Origin: Burkholderiales bacterium
GTDB taxonomy: Bacteria; Pseudomonadota; Gammaproteobacteria; Burkholderiales; Burkholderiaceae_E
Assembly: GCA_020248665.1 (NCBI GenBank)
Contig: JADCHE010000011.1
Location: forward strand, 1 to 64,000
Length of the DNA: 64,000 nucleotides
Direction: 5' to 3'
The translations under genes and the position numbers were made by a program. A model generated the notes under the pieces. It saw only the letters and a program-made list of their open reading frames with translations. It made no database searches and was not told where the DNA came from. Positions 16,014 to 24,824 of this stretch are shown in pieces; positions within the stretch are counted from its first letter, which is position 1, and each line of letters opens with the position of its first letter.

Positions 16014-17426
16014 ATGCACGAACTCTGGCGCTGGAGCGCGACCGACCTGGCCCGCGCGATCCGGACGCGCCGCGTCTCGAGCCGCGAGGCCGTGCAGGCG
16101 TGCATCGACCGCACCCGCGCGGTGAACCCCGCGCTCAACGCGATCGTCGACCTGATGGACGTCGAGGCGCTCGCCGCCGCCGACGTCGCCGACCGCGCGG
16201 TCGCGCGCGGCGAGGCGCCCGGCCCGCTGCACGGCGTGCCGGTCACCGTCAAGGTCAACGTCGACTGCCGCGGCCGAGCGACCACCAACGGCATCGTCGC
16301 GCTGCGCGACGCGATCGCCGCCGACGACAGCCCGGTGGTCTCGAACCTGCGGCGCGCGGGCGCGGTGATCTTCGGCCGCACCAACACGCCGGCGTTCTCG
16401 TACCGCTGGTTCACCGAGAACGACCTGCACGGCCGCACGCTGAACCCGTGGTCCGAGGACCGCACGCCCGGCGGCTCGAGCGGCGGCGCGTCCGCGGCGG
16501 TCGCCGCCGGCATGGGCCCGATCGCGCACGGCAACGACCTCGCCGGTTCGGTGCGTTTTCCCGCCTACTGCACCGGCGTCTACGGGCTGCGGCCCTCGTT
16601 CGGCCGCGTGCCGGCGTTCCTGCCGAGCGCGAAGGAGGAGCGCACGACCGGCATGCAGACGATGTCGGTGCAGGGGCCGCTCGCGCGCACGGTCGCGGAC
16701 GTGCGCGTCGCGCTCGAGGCGATGGCGATGCGCGACGCGCGCGACCCGTGGTACGCCGCCGCGCCGCTGCGCGGGCCCGCGCCCGCGCGGCCGGTCCGCG
16801 TCGCGATGACGATCTCGGTGCCCGGCGCCGACGTGCACCCCGCGGTGCGGCGCGCGGTCGAGCAGGCCGGCGCGTGGCTCGCCGAGGCCGGCTACGCGGT
16901 CGAGGCGGTCGACCCGCCGCACCTCGAGGAGGCGCCGCGCGTCTGGGCCGAGATCGCCGAGACCGAGGCGCGCTTCGGCATGCACGACGCGATCGAGCGC
17001 CTCGGCGACGCCGGGATCCGTCGCGCCGCGCAGGGCATGCGCCGCGCGGTCCGGCCGCTCGACCTCGAGGCCTACGTGCGCGCGATGGCGCGTCGCGCGA
17101 CGCTGGTCCGCGACTGGTTCGTGTTCATGGAGACGTATCCGCTGGTGCTCGGCCCGGTGTGCGCCGAGCCGCCGTTCCCGTGGGGCCTGGACACCGGCTC
17201 CGACGCCGACATGGACCGCGTGCTGCGCGCCCAGGGCCCGCAGTTCCTGCTGCCGGTGCTCGGGTTGCCGGGGCTGTCGGCGCCGCTCGGCGCGATCGAC
17301 GGCGTGCCGCTCGGCGTGCAGCTCACCGGGCCGCGCCACCGCGAGGACCTGGTGCTCGACGCGGCCGAGGTGCTCGAGTCGCGCCACCCGTCGCCGACGC
17401 CGATCGACCCGGCATGGTCCCGATGA
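16014..17426 (+). CDS. Amidase-signature family hydrolase, coupled to a TauD-type dioxygenase
   Basis: Cytoplasmic amidase of 470 residues with the complete triad Lys80 (VTVKVN), Ser155 (TPGGSSGG) and Ser179 (DLAGSVRFP), spaced 75 and 24. The start ATG at 16014 follows a strong GAGGAGGA; the ATG 27 bases earlier would place that site inside the gene. The substrate loop around DWFVFMETYPLVLGP differs from the other two amidases. Its stop overlaps the start of the dioxygenase by ATGA, so the two act together, plausibly hydrolysing an amide and oxidising the released product. The substrate is not known. Confidence 0.92.
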   Translation: MHELWRWSATDLARAIRTRRVSSREAVQACIDRTRAVNPALNAIVDLMDVEALAAADVADRAVARGEAPGPLHGVPVTVKVNVDCRGRATTNGIVALRDAIAADDSPVVSNLRRAGAVIFGRTNTPAFSYRWFTENDLHGRTLNPWSEDRTPGGSSGGASAAVAAGMGPIAHGNDLAGSVRFPAYCTGVYGLRPSFGRVPAFLPSAKEERTTGMQTMSVQGPLARTVADVRVALEAMAMRDARDPWYAAAPLRGPAPARPVRVAMTISVPGADVHPAVRRAVEQAGAWLAEAGYAVEAVDPPHLEEAPRVWAEIAETEARFGMHDAIERLGDAGIRRAAQGMRRAVRPLDLEAYVRAMARRATLVRDWFVFMETYPLVLGPVCAEPPFPWGLDTGSDADMDRVLRAQGPQFLLPVLGLPGLSAPLGAIDGVPLGVQLTGPRHREDLVLDAAEVLESRHPSPTPIDPAWSR

Positions 17427-18490
17427 ACGCCGACCCCGGCCCACCCGTCGCGCTGCCTCCCGAGCAGTCCGGTCCCTGCGCGTGGTACGGCCCTCAGTGG
17501 CACGGACGCGAGGACTGGATCGTGCGCCTCGCGGACTCTGACGTCGACGAGATCGAGGCCGCGGTGCGCGCGTGGGACGCGCAGCCGCGCGCCGACCCGG
17601 CGCCGATGCGCGCGGCCGACTTCCCGCTCCCCAACCTCGGCCCGCGGCTCGCCGCGATCCGCGACGAGTTGCTGAACGGCCGTGGCTTCTCGCTGGTCAA
17701 GGGCGTGCCGGTGCGCCGATGGAGCCGGCGCCACGCCGCGATCGCGTTCATGGGGATGGGCGCGCACGTCGGCCTTGCGCGCTCGCAGAACGCCCAGGGC
17801 CACCTGCTCGGGCACGTGCGCGACCTCGGGCTGTCGAGCACCGACCCGTCGGTGCGGATCTACCAGACCCACGAGCGCCAGACCTTCCACACCGACTCCT
17901 GCGACGTCGTCGCGCTGCTGTGCCTCGTCGAGGCGCGCCGCGGCGGCGACTCGCTGCTGGTCAGCAGCACGACGATCTTCAACGAGATGCGCCGGCGCCG
18001 GCCCGACCTGCTCGCGTGCCTGTTCGAGCCGCTCGCGACCGACCGCCGCGGCGAGGTGCCGGTCGGCATGAAGCCGTACTTCGAGATCCCGGTGTTCAGC
18101 TGGCACGCGGGCTTCCTGACCGCGATCTACCAGCGCCAGTACATCGACAGCGCGCAGCGCTTTCCCGACGCGCCGCGCTTGACCCCGGCGCAGGTCGAGG
18201 CGCTCGACCTCTTCGACGCGCTCGCCGAGGACCCGTCGCTGCACCTGCGGATGCGGCTCGAGCCCGGCGACCTGCAGTTCGTCCACAACCACACGCTGCT
18301 GCACGATCGCACCGCGTTCGAGGACTGGCCGCAGCCCGCGCGCCGGCGCCACCTGCTGCGGCTGTGGCTCGCGGTGCCCGGCGCGCGCCCGCTGCCCGAC
18401 GCGTTCGCGCAGCGCTACGGCAGCACGACCGTCGGCGATCGCGGGGGCATCGTCGTGCCCGGCACGCGTGCGTGCGTGCCGCTCGACTGA
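17423..18490 (+). CDS. TauD/TfdA-like Fe(II)/2-oxoglutarate dioxygenase
   Basis: Non-heme iron dioxygenase of 355 residues. The facial triad is His156 and Asp158 in FHTDSCD and His294 in NHTLLHDR, with Arg296 nearby for 2-oxoglutarate. N-terminal landmarks are FPLPNLGPRL and GRGFSLVKGVPV. The last two are shared with the dioxygenase at 60277-61281 (FPLPVLGAR, GRGFELWRGLPV), so these are paralogues of one subfamily, distinct from the shorter enzyme at 22833-23798. I chose the ATG at 17423 because it overlaps the amidase stop. The substrate is not predictable; the subfamily is poorly characterised. Confidence 0.9.
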   Translation: MNADPGPPVALPPEQSGPCAWYGPQWHGREDWIVRLADSDVDEIEAAVRAWDAQPRADPAPMRAADFPLPNLGPRLAAIRDELLNGRGFSLVKGVPVRRWSRRHAAIAFMGMGAHVGLARSQNAQGHLLGHVRDLGLSSTDPSVRIYQTHERQTFHTDSCDVVALLCLVEARRGGDSLLVSSTTIFNEMRRRRPDLLACLFEPLATDRRGEVPVGMKPYFEIPVFSWHAGFLTAIYQRQYIDSAQRFPDAPRLTPAQVEALDLFDALAEDPSLHLRMRLEPGDLQFVHNHTLLHDRTAFEDWPQPARRRHLLRLWLAVPGARPLPDAFAQRYGSTTVGDRGGIVVPGTRACVPLD

Positions 18491-18567
18491 GTCACCGCGC
18501 TCGCTGTCGGGCGGCGGCGCCGGACGGTATCCTTCCGGTCTGTCACGCTGCCCGCGCCGGGAGCGCC

Positions 18568-19923
18568 ATGTCCGCCGATCCGCACCCCGAGCTCGCCGTC
18601 CGAGTGCTCCGCAACCGCGTCTCCCGCCGCGACGCGCTGTGGCTGTTCGCCGCTTCGGCCGGCGCCGCGGCGAGCGCCTCGCTGTCGGGCTGCGCGACCT
18701 CGCCGGTCACCGGCCGCACGATCCTCGTCGGCATGAGCGAGGAGCAGGAGCGCGAGGTCGACCGGCAGGCCGCGCCGCACCAGTTCTCGAAGGACCTGGG
18801 GCCGGTGCAGGACGATGCGCTGAACCGGTACGTGGTCGGCGTGGGCACGCGGATGCAGGCCCTCACGCAGCGGCCGGACATGCCGTACTCGTATCGCGTG
18901 CTGAACGCGAACTACGTGAACGCCTACACGTTCCCGGGCGGCTCGATGGGGGTGACCCGCGGGATCATGACCGAGCTGCAGGACGAGGCCGAGCTCGCGG
19001 CGCTGCTCGGCCACGAGATGGGTCACGTCAACGCGCGCCACTCGGCGCAGCGCCAGGGACAGGCGATGGTCGCTCAGGCGGCGGTGATCGGCCTGGGCGT
19101 CGCCGCCTCCGACTCGGGCTGGGGCACGCTCGCGATGATCGGCGGGCAGATCGGCGCGAGCGCGCTGCTGTCGTCCTACTCGCGCGACAACGAGCGCGAG
19201 GCCGACGCGCTGGGCCAGCAGTACATGGTCCGGGCCGGCTATCCGGCCAGCGGCATGACCGACCTGCACGGGATGCTGGTGCGCGAGGAGAAATCCCGTC
19301 CGTCGCTGCTGCAGACGATGTTCTCGTCGCACCCGATGAGCGGCGAGCGGATGCAGACCGCGCAGCGCCTGGCCGAGACGCAGTACGCGGAGTCGCTGAA
19401 GGCGGACCCGCAGCGCGAGCGGTACATGGACAGCACCGCGCGGCTGCGCCAGCTGCAGCCGGCGATCGACGCGTGCAAGGACGGCGAGGCGGCGATGTCG
19501 GCCAAGCGGCTGCCCGACGCCGAGGGCCGGTTCGCGGCGGCGCTGCGGCACGCGCCGCGCGACTACGCGTCGAACGTGCTGATGGCGCGCTGCCTGGCCG
19601 CGCAGGGCCGAACCGCCGACGCGCAACGCTACGCCGGCACCGCCCGCGAGGTGTATCCGCAGGAGGCGCAGGCGCACAAGCTCGCCGGCTCGCTGCACCT
19701 GCAGGCGCGCAATCCGGCGGCGGCGTTCGAGGCGCTCGACCGCTTCGACCGGCTGCTGCCAGGCGATCCGGGCGTCGCGTTCCTGAAGGGCGTGAGCCTG
19801 GAGGGCGTCGGCGACCGGCGCCGCGCGGCCGAACACTACGCCGCGTTCCTGCGCTCGGGCGCCCAGGGGCAGCCGGCGCAGTTCGCGCAGGGCCGGCTGC
19901 GCGCGCTGGGCGCGGTGCGCTGA
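18568..19923 (+). CDS. M48 family zinc metalloprotease with TPR repeats, lipoprotein
   Basis: Envelope protease of the BepA/LoiP kind, 451 residues. An SRRDALW leader with a hydrophobic stretch ends in the lipobox LSGC (Cys42), so it is probably a Tat- or Sec-exported lipoprotein. The zinc site is HEMGH (residues 149-153) with the third ligand in NEREAD. The C-terminal third (from about 300) consists of TPR-like helices, as in BepA, which checks outer membrane protein assembly. It is a single gene; a TATCCT at 18528-18533 may be its -10. Confidence 0.92.
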   Translation: MSADPHPELAVRVLRNRVSRRDALWLFAASAGAAASASLSGCATSPVTGRTILVGMSEEQEREVDRQAAPHQFSKDLGPVQDDALNRYVVGVGTRMQALTQRPDMPYSYRVLNANYVNAYTFPGGSMGVTRGIMTELQDEAELAALLGHEMGHVNARHSAQRQGQAMVAQAAVIGLGVAASDSGWGTLAMIGGQIGASALLSSYSRDNEREADALGQQYMVRAGYPASGMTDLHGMLVREEKSRPSLLQTMFSSHPMSGERMQTAQRLAETQYAESLKADPQRERYMDSTARLRQLQPAIDACKDGEAAMSAKRLPDAEGRFAAALRHAPRDYASNVLMARCLAAQGRTADAQRYAGTAREVYPQEAQAHKLAGSLHLQARNPAAAFEALDRFDRLLPGDPGVAFLKGVSLEGVGDRRRAAEHYAAFLRSGAQGQPAQFAQGRLRALGAVR

Positions 19924-20056
19924 CGCGCGGCGCGCGCCGCGCCGTGCCGGCCGCGCGACCGTGACACCCCTGCCGGCCGCGCCGGCGACCGTACCGGTCC
20001 GGGGCGGCGCGGGCCGCGTACCGTTCGGGTTCCACCCCGTCCCGCCCGCCGCCACG

Positions 20057-21292
20057 ATGAACGACCGACTGTCGAGCCGCGCCCGCGCCATCCGTCGCTC
20101 CGAGGTCCGCGACCTGCTCCGGCACGCCGGCCGGCCCGGCATGGTGTCGCTGGCCGGCGGGCTGCCGGCGGCCGAGCTGTTCGACGTCGAAGGGGTGCGC
20201 GCCGCCGCGCTCGCCGCGCTCGACGACGCGCCCGCGGCCGCGCTGCAGTACGGCATGACCGAGGGCCAGCCGGCGCTGCGCGAGGCGATCGCCGCGCGGC
20301 TGCAGGCGCGGTCGATCGCCGCGACGCCGCAGGCGCTCGTCGTGACGACCGGCTCGCAGCAGGGGCTGGACCTGGTCGCTCGGGCGCTGCTCGACGAGGG
20401 CGACGTCGTCGTCGTCGAGCGGCCCTCGTACCTCGCCGCGCTGCAGGCGTTCGGGCTCGCCGGCCCGGCCTGGCGATCGATCGGCGTCGACGGCGACGGT
20501 GGGCGCGTCGAGGACCTCGACGCGGCGTGCGCGGGCGTGCGCCCGAAGCTCGTCTACGTGGTGCCGAACTTCGCGAACCCGACGGGCGCGTGCATGTCGC
20601 TCGAGCGGCGTCGCGCGCTGGTGCGCTGGGCCGCGGCGCATCGCGTCGTCGTGCTCGAGGACGACCCGTACGGCGAGCTGCGCACGCGTGGCACGCCGCT
20701 GCCCTCGCTCGCCGCGATCGCCGCCGAGGTGCCGGGCGCGTCCGAGTGGATCGGTCACGCGTCGACGCTGTCCAAGACCGTCGCACCCGGCTTGCGCGTC
20801 GGCTGGCTGCTGCTGCCCGCGTGGCTGCGCGAGGCGGTCGTGCTGCTCAAGCAGGCGTGCGACCTGCACACCTCGTCGTTCGCGCAGGAGGTCGCGAGCC
20901 GCTACCTCGCGTCGGGTCGGCTCGAGGCGCGGCTCGACCTCGTGCGCACCGAATACGCGCGGCGGCGCGACGCGCTCGCCGGCGCGCTCGACGAAGGATT
21001 CGGCGCACGCCTCGAGGTCCGCGTGCCCGACGGGGGCATGTTCCTGTGGGCGCGCTTCACCGACCGCACCGACGCGCGCGCGCTGCTGCCGCTCGCGCTC
21101 GAGCGCGGCACGATGTTCGTGCCGGGCGACGCGTTCTTCGTCGACGCGACCGGCACCGCCGACGCAGCCGTACGCGCGTCGTTGCGGCTGAACTTCAGCG
21201 CGGCCACGCCCGATCGGCTGCGCGAGGGCGTGCGGCGGCTGGTCGACGCGCACCGCACGCTGCGCGGGCGCACGGCGGTCGCGGCGCGCTGA
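20057..21292 (+). CDS. PLP-dependent aminotransferase, class I/II (LysN / 2-aminoadipate type)
   Basis: Fold-type I aminotransferase of 411 residues without the GntR-like DNA-binding domain of MocR regulators. Landmarks: SLAGGLPAAELF, LQYGMTEGQPALREAI, the PLP-phosphate loop TTGSQQGLDLVAR, NFANPTGA, EDDPYGELR and the Schiff-base lysine in STLSKTVAPGLRVGW. A second enzyme of the same subfamily is at 31180-32445. The family acts on 2-aminoadipate, aromatic or branched amino acids; the exact substrate is not clear. It stands between an M48 protease and a Bug receptor gene. Confidence 0.9.
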   Translation: MNDRLSSRARAIRRSEVRDLLRHAGRPGMVSLAGGLPAAELFDVEGVRAAALAALDDAPAAALQYGMTEGQPALREAIAARLQARSIAATPQALVVTTGSQQGLDLVARALLDEGDVVVVERPSYLAALQAFGLAGPAWRSIGVDGDGGRVEDLDAACAGVRPKLVYVVPNFANPTGACMSLERRRALVRWAAAHRVVVLEDDPYGELRTRGTPLPSLAAIAAEVPGASEWIGHASTLSKTVAPGLRVGWLLLPAWLREAVVLLKQACDLHTSSFAQEVASRYLASGRLEARLDLVRTEYARRRDALAGALDEGFGARLEVRVPDGGMFLWARFTDRTDARALLPLALERGTMFVPGDAFFVDATGTADAAVRASLRLNFSAATPDRLREGVRRLVDAHRTLRGRTAVAAR

Positions 21293-21334
21293 CGACTCGC
21301 GCACACGCCGCGCGGGGGCCGCCGGCGGCTCCGC

Positions 21335-21340
21335 TACACT
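21335..21340 (+). promoter_or_regulatory. Likely -10 element (TACACT) of the Bug receptor gene
   Basis: TACACT stands 15 bases before a strong GAGGAGGAG ribosome site (21355-21363) and 28 bases before the GTG start. The -35 is not obvious in the GC-rich sequence upstream. Confidence 0.4.
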
Positions 21341-21368
21341 GCTCGCGTCCCAACGAGGAGGAGACCCC

Positions 21369-22334
21369 GTGGATCGCCGCACCGCCCTGCAGGCCGGCCT
21401 TGCCGCCGCCTGCGCCGCCGCCGCGCCGCGCGCGCTCGCGCAGCCCGCGTTTCCCGCCTCGCCGGTGAGGCTGATCGTCACCTTCCCGGCCGGCGGCCCG
21501 ACCGACGTCACCGCGCGCGCGCTCGCCGAGGCCACGTCGAAGCACCTCGGCCAGCCGGTCGTCGTCGAGAACCGCCCCGGCGCGGCCGGCACGCTCGGCT
21601 ACGCGGCGCTCGCGTCGGCCAAGCCCGACGGCTACACCGTCGCGATGACGCCGGTCACGGGGCTGCGCGTGTCGCAGATGGAGAGCACCGCCTGGAATCC
21701 GCTGAAGGACGTCTCGTACGTGATCGGGCTGACCGGCTACGTGTTCGCGGTCGTCGTGAAGGCCGATGCGCCGTGGAAGACGATGAAGGAGCTCGCCGCG
21801 CACATCGCCGCGAACCCCGGCCGCGTCACCTACGGCTCGCACGGCGTCGGCAGCTCCGTGCACATGGCGATGGAGGAGCTCGCCGGCACGCAGAAGTGGT
21901 CGGTCACGCACGTGCCGTTCAAGGGCAGCGCCGACATGCTGGCCGCGCTCGTCGGCGGGCATGTCGACGTCGCGATGGACTCGACCGGCGCGGTGCCGAT
22001 GGTCGAGGCCGGGCGCGTGCGGGTGCTCGCGGTGTTCACCGAGCAGCGCACCCAGGTCTGGCCCGAGGCGCCGACGCTCAAGGAGGTCGGCTACGGCATC
22101 GTCGCGACCGGTCCGTACGGCATCGGCGCGCCGGCCGGCACGCCCCCGGCGATCGTGAAGGCGCTGCACGACGCGTTCAGGAAGGGGCTCGAGGATCCGG
22201 CCCACCTGAAGGCGCTCGAGCGCTACAACCAGCCGGTCTGGTACAAGTCGTCCGAGGACTACGCGGCCTGGATCCGCACGCAGCACGAGGCCGAGCGGCG
22301 CACGCTCGAGCGGCTGGGGCTGCTGAGGAAGTGA
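21369..22334 (+). CDS. Bug/TctC-type periplasmic solute receptor
   Basis: Substrate-binding protein of the tripartite tricarboxylate transporter (TTT) type, 321 residues, normal length. A signal peptide covers residues 1-24 (AAPRALAQ). Diagnostic blocks: VRLIVTFPAGGPTDVTAR, GQPVVVENRPGAAG, KPDGYTV, THVPFKGSADMLAALVGGHVDVAMDS and GVGAPAGTPP-like GIGAPAGTPPAIV. No membrane partners (TctA/TctB) lie nearby, which is usual because Burkholderiales carry many orphan Bug receptors. The GTG start has an ideal ribosome site. The ligand is probably a carboxylate or nicotinate-like acid, but this is family knowledge only. Confidence 0.93.
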   Translation: MDRRTALQAGLAAACAAAAPRALAQPAFPASPVRLIVTFPAGGPTDVTARALAEATSKHLGQPVVVENRPGAAGTLGYAALASAKPDGYTVAMTPVTGLRVSQMESTAWNPLKDVSYVIGLTGYVFAVVVKADAPWKTMKELAAHIAANPGRVTYGSHGVGSSVHMAMEELAGTQKWSVTHVPFKGSADMLAALVGGHVDVAMDSTGAVPMVEAGRVRVLAVFTEQRTQVWPEAPTLKEVGYGIVATGPYGIGAPAGTPPAIVKALHDAFRKGLEDPAHLKALERYNQPVWYKSSEDYAAWIRTQHEAERRTLERLGLLRK

Positions 22335-22353
22335 GGCGGCGCGCCGCGCGGGC

Positions 22354-22836
22354 TCAGCCCGCCGCGGCCGCCCAGCAGCGCGCGAGCACCTCTGCCGGCC
22401 ACGGCATCGAGCGCCCGCTCGCCCGCTCCGTCCACACGTGCACCGCCCGCCCGCGCCCGGCGAGCGCCGGCTCGCCTGCGGCGTGGACGCCGAGGTCGCG
22501 GATCTCGATCGTGTGCTCGAGGCTCGTGCGGCCCGCGCGCGCGACCTCGAGCCGCACTTCGACGACCGCCGGCGGCCGGACCTCGCGCAGGAAGTCGTAC
22601 TCGAGGTGCGCCATCACCGCCTGCTGCCCCGGCACGCCGCCGCGGATGCCCATCTCGCGGTACCAGCGCTGGAACGCACGGTTCACGAACACGAAGTAGC
22701 GCGCGTTGTTGACGTGGTGGTTGAAGCGGTCCTCGGGCAGGTCCTCGTCGCCGGTCTCGATCCGCATCGTCAGGACGCGCAGCGGCGGCGGCGCATCGTG
22801 CGTCGCGCGATCGTACGACGACGGGGCGACGTTCAC
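22354..22836 (-). CDS. Acyl-CoA thioesterase, hot-dog fold (4HBT)
   Basis: A 160-residue thioesterase of the 4-hydroxybenzoyl-CoA type. The signature is FNHHVNNARYFVFVNRAF (HVNNARY), followed by AHLEYDFLREVRPP and the paired strands RTSLEHTIEIRDLG. It starts with GTG at 22836, overlapping the stop of the dioxygenase by 4 bases, so the two genes are coupled. The combination of an oxygenase that needs an acid substrate with a thioesterase that releases free acids from CoA fits a fatty or aromatic acid pathway; this is inference. Confidence 0.88.
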   Translation of the reverse strand: MNVAPSSYDRATHDAPPPLRVLTMRIETGDEDLPEDRFNHHVNNARYFVFVNRAFQRWYREMGIRGGVPGQQAVMAHLEYDFLREVRPPAVVEVRLEVARAGRTSLEHTIEIRDLGVHAAGEPALAGRGRAVHVWTERASGRSMPWPAEVLARCWAAAAG

Positions 22837-23798
22837 GCCGCGGCCCGCGCGGCTTCGGCGCGCGCGGCCTCGGTCGAGCGCGCCGCATCCTCGGCCGCGG
22901 TGCCGTACCCGGCCGCGCGCAGCGCGTCGTCGAAGGCGTCGGGCACGTCCGAGGTCGTCGCGCGCTGCATGTCGCGCGGCCAGCGCGTGTCGTCGAACTC
23001 GGTGCCGCGGTGCATCGTGCAGCGGTTGTCCCACATCACCAGGTCGCCGACGCGCCAGCGGTGCAGGTAGGTGAAGCGGCGCTCGGTCGCGTGCGCCACC
23101 AGCCGCGCGAGCAGCGCCTCGGCCTCGTCGTCGGCCAGGCCGCGCACGCGCCCGATGTGCGACGCGAGGTAGAGCGAACGGCGGCCGCTCTCCGGGATCG
23201 TCCGCACCAGCGGCCGCGCGACCGGCGCGAACGCGACGCGCTCCTGCGGCGACCAGTCGGCGAAGCCGAGCCGGCGCCGCGAGAACTGCAGCGAGTGCTC
23301 GGCGATCAGCCCGTCGGCGCGCGCGCGCGTGGCCTCGTCGAGCGCGTCCCACGCGGCGCGCAGGTCGGCGAACTCGGTGTGCCCGCCGATCGGCGCGATC
23401 GAGCGCGCGTAGAGCAACGACGCGCAGCCGGTCGGCTGCTTGAACGAGCTGTCGGTGTGCCAGAGGCGGTTGCCCATCTGGAAGAGGCGCAGGCGGTGGT
23501 CCTTCGCCCAGACGCGGCCGTCGGACGTGAGGTTCGCGATGTCGGCGATCTCGGGGCTGACCCGCAGCGTCTCGCCGGGCATCACCGTCGCGACCGAACG
23601 CTCGAGCGTGCCGAAACACCGCGCGAACGCGAGGTGCTGCTCGACGGTGAGGTCCTGCGACGGGAACACCAGCACCGCGAAGCGCGCGAACGCATCGCGT
23701 ACCGCGGCGAGGTCCGCGTCGTCGAGCGGGCGGGTCAGGTCGACGTCGCCGACCTCGCAGGCGAAGCCCGGAGTCAGCGGGGACAGGGTGATCGGCAT
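22833..23798 (-). CDS. TauD/TfdA family Fe(II)/2-oxoglutarate dioxygenase
   Basis: Classical TauD/TfdA-type enzyme of 321 residues, like 2,4-dichlorophenoxyacetate or taurine dioxygenase. Iron ligands are His114 and Asp116 in WHTDSSF and His263 in WDNRCTMHRG. The N-terminus LTPGFACEVGDVDL and the motif VLVFPSQDL are family hallmarks. The ATG at 23798 follows GAGGAGACGACC. The alanine-rich tail (residues 300-321) is unusual. It is more like TfdA than the two longer dioxygenases of this window. The 205 bases upstream, to the next gene, show nothing recognisable. Confidence 0.92.
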   Translation of the reverse strand: MPITLSPLTPGFACEVGDVDLTRPLDDADLAAVRDAFARFAVLVFPSQDLTVEQHLAFARCFGTLERSVATVMPGETLRVSPEIADIANLTSDGRVWAKDHRLRLFQMGNRLWHTDSSFKQPTGCASLLYARSIAPIGGHTEFADLRAAWDALDEATRARADGLIAEHSLQFSRRRLGFADWSPQERVAFAPVARPLVRTIPESGRRSLYLASHIGRVRGLADDEAEALLARLVAHATERRFTYLHRWRVGDLVMWDNRCTMHRGTEFDDTRWPRDMQRATTSDVPDAFDDALRAAGYGTAAEDAARSTEAARAEAARAAA

Positions 23799-24003
23799 GG
23801 TCGTCTCCTCGACGCCGTCGCGGCGCGTGCGGCGCGCCGTCGCCACCAGCTTAGCGCCGCGGGCGCGGCCACGCCGAGCACCGCGCGCGCGGCGCGTTCC
23901 GCAAAGGTGCGCCGGCCGGTGCGCGGCGGCGTCGCCGCACCGCCGCACGGTCCGCCGCCGGTACGCCGCGGGTCGCGCCCGCGGCGGTGCGACGGACGAC
24001 GGC

Positions 24004-24765
24004 TCAGGGCGCCGTGGTCGCCGCCCCCGCGTCGCGCGCCGGCCCGACCCGCCCGAAGCCCGGCAGGCGCAGCGCGAACTCGCCCGGATCGACGCCCACG
24101 TTGAGCCCGAGCACGTTGAGCTCCAGCCCCTCCTCGAGGCCGACCGCCACGCCGAGCAGCCCCACGAGCGAGAGCTGCCAGCCGGTACCGCTCGGCGTGC
24201 GGTCGACGATCGTGGCCGGCAGCCAGTCCTTGCCGAGCGCGTTGGCCGGCAGGTCGAGCCGCAGATCCGGAACCTGCCTCGCGACGAACGCCGTGAAGGT
24301 GTTGCTGTTCGGGCCCGGCCACGCACGGTAGGTGCCAGGGTAGGGATACGCGGCGACCGCGGTCTCGATCCGGTCGATCGTCGCGTCGACGCCGTCGCCG
24401 CGCAGGTCGACGAGCTTGTCGGGCCACGCGCCGAACCAGCGGAAGTCCGGCGTGCCCGTCTGCGTGACCACCGCGCCCGAGCCGCGGAACACGCGCCAGC
24501 CGATCACGTGGTGGACGACGTACTCGGTCGCGCCGGAGCGCTTGGTCGCGATCCAGGTGTGCACGCCGAACGCGCCGCGCCAGCCGACGGTGCGCGCGGC
24601 GAACACCTGCACGACGGCGCGCGGCTCGTCGGCGGGGGAGGGCGACTGGCCGCTGCTCTCGCGGCTGCCGGAGCGCCAGGTCGCCGACGGGTCGACCTCG
24701 CCGATCGCGATCGTGCCGAGCGGGCCGAGCAGCAGCACCCCGACGACGGCGAGGGCGGCGAGCAT
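24004..24765 (-). CDS. DUF3750 family protein
   Basis: Conserved protein of 253 residues with an N-terminal membrane helix or signal anchor (LAALAVVGVLLLGPLGTIAIG). The DUF3750 core is visible in VVQVFAARTVGWRGAFGVHTWIA, VVHHVIGWRVFRG, WPGPNSNTFTAFVARQVP and the C-terminal GLEEGLELNVLGLNVGVDP. The function of the family is not known; the conserved GPNSNTF motif suggests an enzyme or a binding site at the membrane. The start at the first ATG (24765) leaves 59 bases after the TPP enzyme gene, so it may end that operon. Confidence 0.82.
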   Translation of the reverse strand: MLAALAVVGVLLLGPLGTIAIGEVDPSATWRSGSRESSGQSPSPADEPRAVVQVFAARTVGWRGAFGVHTWIATKRSGATEYVVHHVIGWRVFRGSGAVVTQTGTPDFRWFGAWPDKLVDLRGDGVDATIDRIETAVAAYPYPGTYRAWPGPNSNTFTAFVARQVPDLRLDLPANALGKDWLPATIVDRTPSGTGWQLSLVGLLGVAVGLEEGLELNVLGLNVGVDPGEFALRLPGFGRVGPARDAGAATTAP

Positions 24766-24824
24766 CGCGCGGGCGGCTCGGCGGGCGACGGACGCGGGGC
24801 CGCGCCGGACCAGGTCGGCCGCGT

